A stretch of 64,000 bases of DNA, taken from assembly GCF_003096715.1 (NCBI RefSeq), contig NZ_QEOL01000023.1, positions 96,147-160,146 on the forward strand, in the 5' to 3' direction. Numbering within the stretch: position 1 is the first letter of the stretch; each line of letters opens with the position of its first letter. Origin of the DNA: Paraburkholderia silvatlantica (lineage in GTDB: Bacteria; Pseudomonadota; Gammaproteobacteria; Burkholderiales; Burkholderiaceae). The notes beneath the pieces are model-generated. The model was not told the origin of the DNA, searched no databases, and saw only the letters and a list, made by a program, of their open reading frames with translations. Below are positions 15,060 to 24,107 of the stretch, in pieces. The position numbers were made by a program, and so were the translations under genes.

Positions 15060-17336
15060 CTATGTCCCCGCTGCGCGCACCACGCGCACGGGCACGGACT
15101 TGTATGAGGGTGTGCCACTCTCCTTGTCGATATAGTCGAGCGGAACAAGCACGTTGGCTTCCGGGTAATAAGCCGCTACGGAACCGCGTGCGATGCTGTA
15201 CACGATTGCGGTGATGTTTTTCAGGCGCAGCGTACGGCCTGACACGACCGTTTCAATATCGACAAGATCGCCGTGCTCGATACCATACGCGGCCATGTCG
15301 TCCGCGTTCATGAAGAGCACGTCGCGCCGGCCAAACACGCCGCGGTAGCGGTCATCCATCGCGTAAATTGTCGTGTTGTACTGGTCGTGGCTGCGAATCG
15401 TGATGAGCCGCAGCACGTTCTCTGCGCCCAACACGTCGGCGTCTTCCTTCACGCCCCCATAGACGGAGAATTCGGCCTTGCCCGATGGCGTGTGCCATTG
15501 GCGCTCGGTTGGCGGAAGCGGCAAACGGAATCCGCCCGGAACACGAATGCGCCGGTTGAAGTCCTCGAAGCCGGGTACGGTCTGCTCGATCAGATCGCGA
15601 ATCTTGTCGTAGTCGGCGACGAGCTCCATCCACGACACTTTTGTATCGGGCAGCGTGGCGCGCGCGATGCCTGCAACGATAGCGGGTTCGGAGCGCAGCT
15701 GGTCTGAAGCGGGCGTGAGCTTGCCGGCCGATGCATGAACCATGGACATCGAATCCTCCACCGTGATGGATTGGCGTCCGCTGCTCTGCATGTCGAGTTC
15801 CGTGCGGCCGAGGCACGGAAAAAGATACGTTTCCTTTGAAACGAGCAGATGCGTACGATTGAGCTTCGTGCCGATGTGGACGCTCAAGTCGAGCGCAGCC
15901 ATCGCGGGAAACGACTGCCCGGAGTCGGGAAGCGCAACCGCGAAATTGCCTCCCAGGCAGAGCAGCGCCTTGGCGTTGCCGTCGATCATCGCTTGCATGG
16001 CTTGCACCGCATCGTGACCGTGTGCGTCCGGCGGCGTGAATCCGCAGGCATTTTCGATGAGCTTGAGGAACGCCTTCGACGGCTTCTCGGTGATGCCAAC
16101 GGTGCGATTGCCCTGAACGTTCGAATGCCCGCGCAACGGACAAATGCCGGCGCCGGGCTTGCCGAAATTTCCACGCAGCAACAGCAGATCGGCGATCAGG
16201 CGCACGTTGGCCGTGCCTTTATTGTGCTGGGTGACGCCCATGCCGTACGTGACGATCGTTGCATTCGATTTCGCGTAGGCGATCGCCACATGCTCGAGGT
16301 CGGGGCGCGTGAGGCCGCTGGCTTTCTCGATGTCTTCCCATGACGTCGCTTCGAGATCCGCGGCGAAAGCGTCGAAGCCTTCGGTATGCTGCGCGATGAA
16401 TGCGTTGTCGAGTACGCCGCCTTGCTCCGCCTCCATTTGCAGCAACGCTTTCATGACGCCCTTGAGCGCGGCCGCGTCGCCACCTGCGTCCAGCTGGAAG
16501 TAGGTGGAGGCGATACGGGTCGAACCGAACGTCGCCATTTCAATCATGCTCTGCGGATCGGCAAAGCGTTCGAGCGCTCGCTCGCGCAATGGATTGAAGA
16601 CGATGATGGGCACGTTGCGTCGCGAAGCTTCGTGCAATGTGCCCATCATGCGCGGATGATTCGTGCCCGGGTTGTGGCCAATGGAAATAATCAGCTCAGT
16701 CGAATCGAAATCTTCGAGCGAGACGGTGCCTTTCCCGATACCGATCGATTGCGGCAGACCGACACTGGTCGGCTCGTGGCACATGTTCGAGCAATCGGGG
16801 AAATTGTTCGTTCCGTACTCGCGCGCGAAAAGTTGATACAAAAACGCAGCTTCGTTGGATGCGCGCCCCGAGGTGTAGAACTCGACCTGATCCGGTGAGA
16901 GCGAGCGCAGGATTTCGCCGATGCGCGCAAACGCGTCCTCCCAATCGACGGCGCGAAACTTGTCGCTGGCGCGGTCGTATACGAGCGGATGCGTGAGCCG
17001 TCCCAAATCTTCGAGCTCATAGTCCGTCTTCTGCAGGAGCGAGGCGACCGTGTTTGCCGCGAAGAATTCCGGTGTCACACGCTTCGTTGTGGCTTCCCAG
17101 GTCACGGCCTTCGCACCGTTCTCGCAGAACTGGAAGGTGGAACGATGCTCCTTGTCAGGCCACGCGCAGCCGGGGCAATCGAAACCGTCGGGTTGATTGG
17201 TCCGCATCAACGTAATGGGCGCCTCGATGCTTTCCATTTGATCGTGAATCGCCTGCGCGGTGGCTTTGAGCGCGCCCCATCCGCCGGCGGGGCCGGTGTA
17301 GGGATGGACGCCGGGCACATCACGTAGTTTCGTCAT
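15060..17336 (-). CDS. FdhF/YdeP-family molybdopterin oxidoreductase
   Basis: 758 residues. The N-terminal DGFDCPGCAWPDKEHRSTF with a later Cys (FQFCENGAKAV) matches the YdeP subfamily of formate dehydrogenase-H-like enzymes. Further conserved segments are ASNEAAFLYQLFAREYGTNN, SNMCHEPTSVGLPQSIGIGKG and the C-terminal molydopterin dinucleotide-binding domain (LRLITIRSHDQYNTTIY). The substrate of YdeP-type proteins is not settled; E. coli YdeP is linked to acid resistance. The ATG at 17336 is preceded by GGAG at six bases. It is upstream of cydAB on the same strand, so electrons might pass from this enzyme to the quinone pool, but that is inference. Confidence 0.88.
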   Translation of the reverse strand: MTKLRDVPGVHPYTGPAGGWGALKATAQAIHDQMESIEAPITLMRTNQPDGFDCPGCAWPDKEHRSTFQFCENGAKAVTWEATTKRVTPEFFAANTVASLLQKTDYELEDLGRLTHPLVYDRASDKFRAVDWEDAFARIGEILRSLSPDQVEFYTSGRASNEAAFLYQLFAREYGTNNFPDCSNMCHEPTSVGLPQSIGIGKGTVSLEDFDSTELIISIGHNPGTNHPRMMGTLHEASRRNVPIIVFNPLRERALERFADPQSMIEMATFGSTRIASTYFQLDAGGDAAALKGVMKALLQMEAEQGGVLDNAFIAQHTEGFDAFAADLEATSWEDIEKASGLTRPDLEHVAIAYAKSNATIVTYGMGVTQHNKGTANVRLIADLLLLRGNFGKPGAGICPLRGHSNVQGNRTVGITEKPSKAFLKLIENACGFTPPDAHGHDAVQAMQAMIDGNAKALLCLGGNFAVALPDSGQSFPAMAALDLSVHIGTKLNRTHLLVSKETYLFPCLGRTELDMQSSGRQSITVEDSMSMVHASAGKLTPASDQLRSEPAIVAGIARATLPDTKVSWMELVADYDKIRDLIEQTVPGFEDFNRRIRVPGGFRLPLPPTERQWHTPSGKAEFSVYGGVKEDADVLGAENVLRLITIRSHDQYNTTIYAMDDRYRGVFGRRDVLFMNADDMAAYGIEHGDLVDIETVVSGRTLRLKNITAIVYSIARGSVAAYYPEANVLVPLDYIDKESGTPSYKSVPVRVVRAAGT

Positions 17337-17776
17337 GGGAAACTCCATTGGGTTTTCTACGCGTGCAACGCAAGGCCGGAGCAACGCTGCACCGGGACTG
17401 CACGGGTCTGAGGACTTCTGTCTGGCGTGTCACGGTTGATTCTAGGCAATCGCGAATGCTGAACAAGAATTAAATTTTCAAGTTCGAATTTTTATTTTTT
17501 CGTTATGTATATCAGAATATGTCGATCTCCGATTTTAAGTATGCGCATTCCCGTAAAGGCCATTGAGACGAAGAGCGAATTGAGGTGGTTCGAAAATTCT
17601 GCCCCTCATTCTAGGGATGCGGCGCGTTGCCGTGAACTATCGGCGATCCGATATTAGCTATCGGTTACTCATCCTTCATGCGGCAGCGGCGAATCCGCCG
17701 GCAACCTGGGGTACAGTTTCGCGCGCCGCAGTACACTGCATCAACTGTGCTGTGAGCGGTAACCGGGGGGAAGACA
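17337..17776. promoter_or_regulatory. Divergent upstream region of YdeP-type gene and MocR gene
   Basis: 440 bases without a gene. An AT-rich tract at about 17465-17540 is a likely promoter zone for the minus-strand oxidoreductase. Nearer the MocR gene are a direct repeat CTATCGG (17637-17643 and 17658-17664) with an inverted CCGATA (17648-17653) between, and ACAGT/ACTGT-type elements around 17710-17755. MocR-type regulators typically bind direct or inverted repeats in such divergent regions. Confidence 0.4.
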
Positions 17777-19222
17777 ATGAAACTTTATGAAAAGCTCGCG
17801 GACGACATCGAGACGCTGATTCGTAAGGGTGTCTACCGCCCAGGCGACCGCGTGCCGTCCGTGCGACAGGCCAGCCAGCAACACCGCATCAGCATTACCA
17901 CCGTCATTCGGGCGTATTTGCTGCTGGAAAGCCGCGGGGTGCTGGAGAGCCGCCCGCAGTCCGGCTATTTCGTGAGCGTGCGCGTGGGTGCAGGCAACGT
18001 GCGGTCGGAAGAACTGCGCACGAGCCGGCCGATCGCCGTCTCGGCAACGGTGGACGTGAGTCGCCTCGTGCTGTCTACCTTGCGCTCCATTGGCACCGAC
18101 GACGCCGTGCCACTCGGTTCGCCGTATCCCGACCCCCAGTTTTTTCCTTACGAAAAGCTCAACCGCTATGCAGCGGCCGCGGGCCGCAGAAAGGCGCTGT
18201 GGGGCGTGACCAACGCGTTGCCGCCGGGCACCCCGGAACTGGTTCGCCAGATTGCCCGGCGCTACCTCGAGAACGGCATGGCCGTGGACCCCAACGAGAT
18301 CATCGTGACAGTGGGTGCGACGGAGGCGATCAATCTGTGTTTGCAGGCAGTCGCCAAACCGGGCGACGTGATCGCCGTGGAGTCGCCCACGTTCTACGCG
18401 ATGCTGCACGCTATCGAGCGCTCGGGCATGAAGGCGATCGAAGTCGCGACGCATCCCGAGTACGGTATCGAAGTCGAAGCGCTTGCGAAGATCATCGAAT
18501 CAGGGCCGATTGCCGCTTGCATGGTGATGCCGAATTTTCAGAATCCACTCGGATTTCAGATGCCCGATGAGCGCAAGCGCGAACTCGTTGACCTGCTCGC
18601 GAAGGCCGGGATTCCGGTAATCGAAAACGGCGTTTATAACGAACTGTATTTCGGCGATTCGCATCCCACCACGCTCAAATCGTATGACCAGAAAGGCATG
18701 GTGCTGCACTGCGGTTCGTTTTCGAAGAGTCTGACCGCGGCGTATCGCATCGGCTGGGCGTTGCCGGGACGCTATCGCGACGAGGTGGAAAAGCTGAAGT
18801 TTCTGAACACGCTGACGACTTCGGTGATTCCTCAACTGGCCATTGCCGAATACCTCGAGCGCGATGGCTACGAGCATCACTTGAGGCGTATTCGCAAGAA
18901 TTACGCACAACAGGCCAATTTGATGAAGTCGATGGTCACGCGGTTTTTTCCGGCAGGCACGCGCACGTCGACTCCGATGGGCGGGTACGTGCTATGGATC
19001 GAGTTGCCGGAGAAGGCGGATTCGATGAAGCTCTACCAACTCGCTCTGGCGCGCGGTATCACGATTGGGCCCGGTTATATGTTTTCCGTGTCGGACAACT
19101 ATCGCAACTTCATACGGCTCAACTACAGTACGCCATGGTCGCCGGAAATCGAGCAAGCGGTCATCACGGTCGGCAGGCTTGCGGCGTCGTGCGCGCGCCA
19201 GGAGAGAGGGGGGCGCCTCTAA
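17777..19222 (+). CDS. MocR-type regulator (GntR helix-turn-helix fused to aminotransferase fold)
   Basis: 481 residues. Residues 1-75 are a GntR winged helix (KGVYRPGDRVPSVRQ, SITTVIRAYLLLESRG). The remainder is a fold-type-I aminotransferase domain with a PLP-lysine candidate in HCGSFSKSLTAAYRIGW, plus MPNFQNPLGFQMP and NFIRLNYS for cofactor and substrate contacts. MocR proteins use PLP or an amino acid adduct as effector. GGGGGAAG precedes the ATG. The divergent YdeP-type gene across 440 bp is the obvious candidate target; the gene downstream is a tiny membrane protein on the other strand. Confidence 0.9.
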   Translation: MKLYEKLADDIETLIRKGVYRPGDRVPSVRQASQQHRISITTVIRAYLLLESRGVLESRPQSGYFVSVRVGAGNVRSEELRTSRPIAVSATVDVSRLVLSTLRSIGTDDAVPLGSPYPDPQFFPYEKLNRYAAAAGRRKALWGVTNALPPGTPELVRQIARRYLENGMAVDPNEIIVTVGATEAINLCLQAVAKPGDVIAVESPTFYAMLHAIERSGMKAIEVATHPEYGIEVEALAKIIESGPIAACMVMPNFQNPLGFQMPDERKRELVDLLAKAGIPVIENGVYNELYFGDSHPTTLKSYDQKGMVLHCGSFSKSLTAAYRIGWALPGRYRDEVEKLKFLNTLTTSVIPQLAIAEYLERDGYEHHLRRIRKNYAQQANLMKSMVTRFFPAGTRTSTPMGGYVLWIELPEKADSMKLYQLALARGITIGPGYMFSVSDNYRNFIRLNYSTPWSPEIEQAVITVGRLAASCARQERGGRL

Positions 19223-19251
19223 TGGACCGGCAATCAAGGCCGTAGCATCTC

Positions 19252-19395
19252 TCACTTCTTCATCATGGCCATCACGAGAAAGTGGAAGGGCAGCGTGAGC
19301 AGAACGGTCGCACCGAATCCGACGCACCAGAGAACGGCGATCCACTTCAGGTCGTTTAGAAAACGATGCCGCCGGTTCCTTGGCTCGCGCGTCAC
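19252..19395 (-). CDS. Very small membrane protein, unknown function
   Basis: 47 residues from a GTG at 19395 (the frame could extend to 19443). A basic N-terminus (TREPRNRRHRFLNDLK) is followed by one long hydrophobic helix, WIAVLWCVGFGATVLLTLPF, and a C-terminal MMKK. The layout suits a single-pass inner-membrane peptide. I recognise no family; it is not clearly a CydX-type subunit. It is convergent with the MocR gene. Confidence 0.45.
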   Translation of the reverse strand: MTREPRNRRHRFLNDLKWIAVLWCVGFGATVLLTLPFHFLVMAMMKK

Positions 19396-19646
19396 GATTG
19401 ACTCCCGTTGATCGTCAAAGCGTTCATTATGGCACCGGCACACGCGCGTTCAATATGCATTTCCCCATCAAACGGGCGATTCCAGGTATCGGAAGATACG
19501 GGGGACGATTTTATTGCAGACCTGGCATAGACTGTGCTCACCACGACGAGACGGATGCGAATGACGTGCGAAGTGAAGCGTCTACTGCATTCATCGATCG
19601 GGACGCGTTGAGAATCGTCGGGTGGATTGCGATCGCGAGGTAGCTC

Positions 19647-20030
19647 ATGGTCATCGACTTCACGTTTTCAATGAAGGTCTTCTCGTCGCTCTTTGCGATC
19701 ATGAATCCGATCGCGAACATCCCCGTTTTCATTTCGTTGACCGAGGGACTATCCGATGGAAAGAAGCGGGCTGTTGCAGCCACAACCTTTATCGGCGTGA
19801 CGATTGGCTGTGTCATTTCCGTCACGCTCGGCGAGGCGATTCTCAACGTCTTTGGGGTCAGCATCGATGATTTTCGTCTCGCGGGAGGGTTGCACCGTAC
19901 CTCGGGCGCTTTCTGTCCGCCAGGGTGACGGCGATCACGAAGCGTCTGATGGGTATGATACTTGCCGCCATCGCGGTGGAAATGATGGCCGCGAGTTTGA
20001 CGGCGATATTCAAAGGTCTGCTCCACCAGG
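19647..20030 (+). pseudogene. marC: MarC-family transporter, broken by an internal deletion
   Basis: The first part reads MVIDFTFSMKVFSSLFAIMNPIANIPVFISLTEG-type sequence up to DDFRLAGG at about 19885, a good MarC/YhgN N-terminus with a ribosome site (GAGGTAGC). The frame then goes out of register and stops at 19928. In the next frame, from about 19895, is RFLSARVTAITKRLMGMILA followed by AIAVEMMAAS, which matches the last helix of MarC. About 80-100 residues of the middle are missing, so a deletion joined the two ends out of frame. The tail after SLTAIFKG is not MarC-like either. The product cannot be a working transporter. Confidence 0.65.
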
Positions 20031-20087
20031 CCCTGGCTCGCCGTGTCGCTTCACGTACTCCACAACGTGAAGGCGAAATACCCGGGA

Positions 20088-21059
20088 TCACCCTGCAATG
20101 CTGCCTAAAAATTTTCGGGCCGGTGCAAAGAACGTCACGCCAGTTACGGCCTTCGAGAAGTCCAGAATCCGGTCGTGGAGCGGCGGCGGATCGCCGATGA
20201 ACATGCGCTCGAGCATTTTCTCTATCACCCACAGATGGCGTGAATAGCCGATGAAATAGGTGCCGTACTCGCCACGCCCCGGGGCGGCGAATGGCATGTT
20301 GTCGCGCAGGATGTCGTGCTCTCCATCCGCGTCTTCGATCGTGCAGAGCGTCTTATGCGACTTCTGGCCCGCCGTCGCGTCCGGCAATTCAACGTTGTCG
20401 AATTTTCTTCGACCTATGATGGCTTCTTGCGTTTGCAAGCTTTGCGAGCGCCAGGCGGCCATATCATGCAGATATTTCTGGGTCACGACGTAGCTGCCGC
20501 CAGCGTAATCCGGGTCCTCCTCTGCGACTATCGTCGCGGCGGCCAGATCGAGGCCATCGGGATTCGCGGTGCCATCGACGAATTCCAGCAGATCGCGTCC
20601 GTCGAAATAGCGGAATCCCGCCACGTCGTCGATGACGTCGACCGCGGTGCCAAAGGCCTCAAGGAGAATTCTTTCAAATTCGATAATGACATCCATCGAT
20701 GCCGCGCGGATGTGATAAAGGAGATCCCCCGCAGTCGCGACTGCAGTGTGTGTCGTGCCACGCACTTCCTGGAACGGTTTGAGTTCCTTCGGCAGCGGCT
20801 TTCCGGTAAGCGGCCTCCATGCGCGATGCGAGATCCCCACGTTACAGATGAAGAGACCGCCCTTGGCTCGAATCCGCACGTCCTTGACAAGATCATCGGT
20901 GCTTGCGACGACCGATTGGGCGACGGCAATGGAAGACGCGTCGTCCTTGACCACGAGCACAAGGAAAGCAGCGGCTGCCGAGATGGGAGTATCGATCGAT
21001 TGCGGTTCGATCGCCTGCGCGTGATGGGCGGATGAGATCGGCGAAGTCGGCAAGTTCAA
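20088..21059 (-). CDS. DyP-type heme peroxidase
   Basis: 323 residues. The family signature is present: FRYFDGRDLLEFVDGTANP with the GxxDG-type catalytic Asp, a distal Arg in DILRDNMPF, and a C-terminal VTGVTFFAPA segment. Dye-decolorising peroxidases use hydrogen peroxide to oxidise aromatic or dye-like substrates; YfeX-type cytosolic members also act on porphyrins. The most likely start is a TTG at 21059 with AGGAG six bases upstream, because the region from the GTG at 21125 has no ribosome site and is not family-like. No Tat or Sec signal is visible, so it is probably cytoplasmic. Confidence 0.87.
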   Translation of the reverse strand: MNLPTSPISSAHHAQAIEPQSIDTPISAAAAFLVLVVKDDASSIAVAQSVVASTDDLVKDVRIRAKGGLFICNVGISHRAWRPLTGKPLPKELKPFQEVRGTTHTAVATAGDLLYHIRAASMDVIIEFERILLEAFGTAVDVIDDVAGFRYFDGRDLLEFVDGTANPDGLDLAAATIVAEEDPDYAGGSYVVTQKYLHDMAAWRSQSLQTQEAIIGRRKFDNVELPDATAGQKSHKTLCTIEDADGEHDILRDNMPFAAPGRGEYGTYFIGYSRHLWVIEKMLERMFIGDPPPLHDRILDFSKAVTGVTFFAPARKFLGSIAG

Positions 21060-21236
21060 GGGCCTCTCCTGTGGCGAGGTGAGCAGGGTTGAAAAGCACG
21101 GTGCGTATCCTTCCAGCACTTTCACGATAGCACCGAAGCGGTTTATTCATTTCCGGCCTGGATACCTCTTTTCCGATGTTATGAATTGGAAGATGTGCCG
21201 TATTGGATTGAGCGCCTCGAGGCGCGTGCTACGCGT

Positions 21237-22127
21237 TCACAACAGCGGCAGCGTGAGCCGGATGTGCTCGGCAAAGGCCGCCGTGAGGAGCGAGGGCCGC
21301 TTGCGCCCGAACTTTATCGTGATCCCGACGGCGGGCAGGGGCGGCAGCGCGGGGTCGCCATTGAGAATGGCCAGATCCTGCGGAACGGCCGTTTGCGTCA
21401 TGACGGCGAACGCCTGGCCCGAACGCACGAGCGCGGTGAGCCCGGCGAGGCTGCTGCTCGCATACGCGACGCGATAGGCCCTGCCCGTGCGCTCCAATGC
21501 TTCGCAGGCCGCGATGTGATCGAGCGTATCGGGATCGGAGAGCGCGAGCGGCAGCGGATCGAAATGAGCGGCGTCGAGTTCGGGCGAGCCGATCCAGACC
21601 AGTTGCTCGCGTCGGATGATTTCGTCGTCCGTGCCGCGGGCGGTCAAAGGCAGCGACACCATGGCGAGGTCGACCGCGCGCTTGTCGAGTTGTTCGACAA
21701 GGCGCGGCGTGGGCACGCATACGACTTCCACGAGCGCATGGGGATGCTGGCTCGAAAACTGCCGCAGCAAAGAGGGGAGGAACACGGCCGCATAGTCGTC
21801 CGGGCAGCCGAAGCGGATGGTTCCCGACAGGCCCGTGCCGCACAGGTCGGCCATCGCTTCGTCGTGCAGGCGCAAAATGCGCTGGGCGTGGACCAGCAGG
21901 CGCTCGCCAGGGTGGGTCAGCGCAACACCGCGGCCGGTGCGCTGAAACAGCGGCTGATCGACGATCTCCTCGAGCCGCTTGATCTGCTGGCTCAGCGCCG
22001 ACTGGGTGCGGCCCACGCGTTCGGCCGCACGGCTGAGCGAGCGCACCTCGGCAATGACCGCGAACGAACGCAGCAGATCGATTTCCAGCGGACGGCTCAC
22101 GATATTAGTCTCTCTTCTAGCTTGCAT
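21237..22127 (-). CDS. dgdR: LysR-family regulator of dgdA
   Basis: 296 residues if started at the ATG at 22127; a GTG at 22100 with a purine-rich leader is an alternative. The LysR helix-turn-helix (VGRTQSALSQQIKRLEEIVD) and effector domain strongly resemble DgdR, the regulator encoded divergently from dialkylglycine decarboxylase in Burkholderia cepacia. The same divergent arrangement occurs here with dgdA 77 bp away. Expected behaviour is control of dgdA in response to 2-methylalanine-type amino acids. Confidence 0.85.
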   Translation of the reverse strand: MQARRETNIVSRPLEIDLLRSFAVIAEVRSLSRAAERVGRTQSALSQQIKRLEEIVDQPLFQRTGRGVALTHPGERLLVHAQRILRLHDEAMADLCGTGLSGTIRFGCPDDYAAVFLPSLLRQFSSQHPHALVEVVCVPTPRLVEQLDKRAVDLAMVSLPLTARGTDDEIIRREQLVWIGSPELDAAHFDPLPLALSDPDTLDHIAACEALERTGRAYRVAYASSSLAGLTALVRSGQAFAVMTQTAVPQDLAILNGDPALPPLPAVGITIKFGRKRPSLLTAAFAEHIRLTLPLL

Positions 22128-22204
22128 AAGAACTATTCGATTCTATAAAACCAGAGCGCCGGCTAGACTGCAAGGAAAATCCGCCACCCGAAAAGGAGAA
22201 GCCC
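22128..22204. promoter_or_regulatory. dgdR-dgdA divergent promoter region
   Basis: 77 bp between the two divergent starts. It contains AT-rich symmetric sequence (ATAAGAACTATTCGATTCTA around 22126-22145) that is a likely DgdR site and a strong ribosome site AGGAGA before the dgdA GTG. Exact contacts are not determinable by eye. Confidence 0.45.
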
Positions 22205-23506
22205 GTGTCCAGGAACGACGACGAACAGTTTTGGCGCAACGCGCGGCAGCACCTGATCCGCTATGGCGGCACGTTCGAGCCGATGATCATCGAGCGCGCC
22301 CAGGGCAGCTTCGTCTATGACGCCGACGACCGCCCGATTCTCGACTTCACCTCGGGGCAGATGAGCGCCGTGCTGGGCCATAGCCACCCCGAAATCGTCT
22401 CGGTCATCAACGAATACGCGGGCAAGCTGGACCACCTGTTTAGCGGCATGCTCTCGCGGCCCGTGGTCGAGCTGGCAACGCGTCTGGCCGATGTCACGCC
22501 CGCCGGGCTCGACCGGGCGCTGTTGTTGAGCACCGGCGCGGAGTCGAACGAGGCTGCCATCCGCATGGCGAAGCTCGTCACGGGCAAATTCGAAATCGTG
22601 GGCTTTGCGCAGTCGTGGCACGGCATGACGGGCGGCGCGGCTTCGGCAACCTATAGCGCAGGGCGCAAGGGCGTGGGTCCTGCAGCGGTGGGCTCGTATG
22701 CGATTCCCGCGCCGTTCACGTACCGGCCGCGCTTCGAGCGCAACGGGCAATATGATTACCTCGCGGAACTAGACTACGCATTCGATCTCATCGACCGCCA
22801 GTCCAGCGGCAATCTCGCGGCCTTCATCGCGGAGCCGATCCTGAGTTCGGGCGGCATCATCGAACTGCCGCCCGGCTATATGGCGGCGCTCAAGCGCAAA
22901 TGCGAAGAGCGCAGCATGCTGCTGATTCTCGACGAGGCGCAAACGGGCGTTGGGCGTACTGGGATGATGTTCGCGTGCGAGCACGACGGCGTGACGCCCG
23001 ACATTCTCACGCTCTCCAAGACGCTGGGCGCGGGCTTGCCGCTCGCGGCCGTGGTGACGTCCGCGCAGATCGAGGAAGCGGCGCACGAACGCGGCTTCCT
23101 GTTCTACACGACACATGTGTCCGATCCGCTTCCCGCCGCGGTCGGCCTGCGCGTGCTGGACGTGGTGCAACGCGACGGACTCGTTGCGCGCGCGAACATC
23201 ATGGGCGATCGATTGAGGCGCGGGCTGCTGGACCTGATGGAGCGCTTCGAATGCATCGGCGACATTCGGGGGCGCGGCCTGCTGCTGGGTCTGGAGGTCG
23301 TCAAGGACCGCAGCACGAAGGAGCCCGCCGACGGGCTCGGCGCGAAGATCACGCGCGAATGCATGAAGCTCGGACTCAGTATGAACATCGTGCAGTTGCC
23401 GGGCATGGGCGGCGTGTTCCGCATCGCGCCGCCGCTGACCGTGAGCGAGCAGGAGATCGATCTCGGCGTGCAACTGCTGGGGCAGGCGATCGAGCGTTCG
23501 CTCTGA
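22205..23506 (+). CDS. dgdA: 2,2-dialkylglycine decarboxylase (PLP)
   Basis: 433 residues from a GTG with AGGAGA upstream. Nearly every segment matches my recollection of the B. cepacia enzyme, including FEPMIIERAQGSFVYDAD, GQMSAVLGHSHPEIVSVI, FAQSWHGMTGGAASATYSAG and the PLP-lysine site LTLSKTLGAGLPLAAV. The enzyme is a class III aminotransferase-fold protein that decarboxylates 2-aminoisobutyrate and isovaline and then transaminates pyruvate. This allows growth on non-protein dialkyl amino acids such as those from fungal peptaibols. Length is the same as the known protein. Confidence 0.93.
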   Translation: MSRNDDEQFWRNARQHLIRYGGTFEPMIIERAQGSFVYDADDRPILDFTSGQMSAVLGHSHPEIVSVINEYAGKLDHLFSGMLSRPVVELATRLADVTPAGLDRALLLSTGAESNEAAIRMAKLVTGKFEIVGFAQSWHGMTGGAASATYSAGRKGVGPAAVGSYAIPAPFTYRPRFERNGQYDYLAELDYAFDLIDRQSSGNLAAFIAEPILSSGGIIELPPGYMAALKRKCEERSMLLILDEAQTGVGRTGMMFACEHDGVTPDILTLSKTLGAGLPLAAVVTSAQIEEAAHERGFLFYTTHVSDPLPAAVGLRVLDVVQRDGLVARANIMGDRLRRGLLDLMERFECIGDIRGRGLLLGLEVVKDRSTKEPADGLGAKITRECMKLGLSMNIVQLPGMGGVFRIAPPLTVSEQEIDLGVQLLGQAIERSL

Positions 23507-23524
23507 GGACCCGGGTCGTCTCGG

Positions 23525-23995
23525 CTATGTCTTGCCGCGCGACCCGACCGGGCCCACCTGAGGCCGCGCGAGTGCACGCGCGGCGAGCGGCGTGGACATG
23601 ACGATGGACGTGCGCGTTTCGCCGTAAAGGTTGATCCGCTGGATCAGGCGCTCCAGATCGGCCACGCTCGTTGCGACGAGGCGAATGACGTAAGAGTCCG
23701 CGCCCGTGACGTGATGGCATTCGAGCACTTCGGCAATCGTGCTGAGCAACTTGATAAACCTCGCCTTCGCGGACTGGGGCACCGTAATGCCGATCAGGGC
23801 CGAGATCGGATAGCCGGCGGCGGCCGGGTTCACGCGCGCCGTGTAGCCTTCGATCACGCCGGCTTCTTCGAGACGTTTCACGCGTTCCGTGACCGCCGGC
23901 ACGGAGAGATGCACCTGTCTCGCAAGCTCGGTGTAGGTCATGCGGCCGTTGTCTTGCAGCAGCGCCAGTACTTTCCAGTCCAGATCGTCCATCAT
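23525..23995 (-). CDS. Lrp/AsnC-family regulator
   Basis: 156 residues: N-terminal helix-turn-helix (DWKVLALLQDNGRMTYTELA, SVPAVTERVKRLEEAGVI) and a C-terminal RAM domain with VTGADSYVIRLVA. It is divergent from a LysE-type exporter across 112 bp, the classic Lrp-LysE arrangement in which the regulator senses an amino acid and induces its export. The start could be either of two adjacent ATGs (23995 or 23992). Confidence 0.9.
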   Translation of the reverse strand: MMDDLDWKVLALLQDNGRMTYTELARQVHLSVPAVTERVKRLEEAGVIEGYTARVNPAAAGYPISALIGITVPQSAKARFIKLLSTIAEVLECHHVTGADSYVIRLVATSVADLERLIQRINLYGETRTSIVMSTPLAARALARPQVGPVGSRGKT

Positions 23996-24107
23996 GGCGA
24001 AATGTTTAAGGTGAAATGCCGATTTTCCCTTAAATCCCGACTTCTGCGGACAATGTGCGCGGTCTACGATAGTCCCCTATGGAACACACACTGCAGGGAG
24101 AGGGGAC

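Noticed and set aside
19252..19395. CydX/DUF2474-like subunit of the bd oxidase
   Set aside because: Single-helix size fits, but it is 4 kb from cydAB, on the far side of two genes, and lacks a recognisable CydX sequence.
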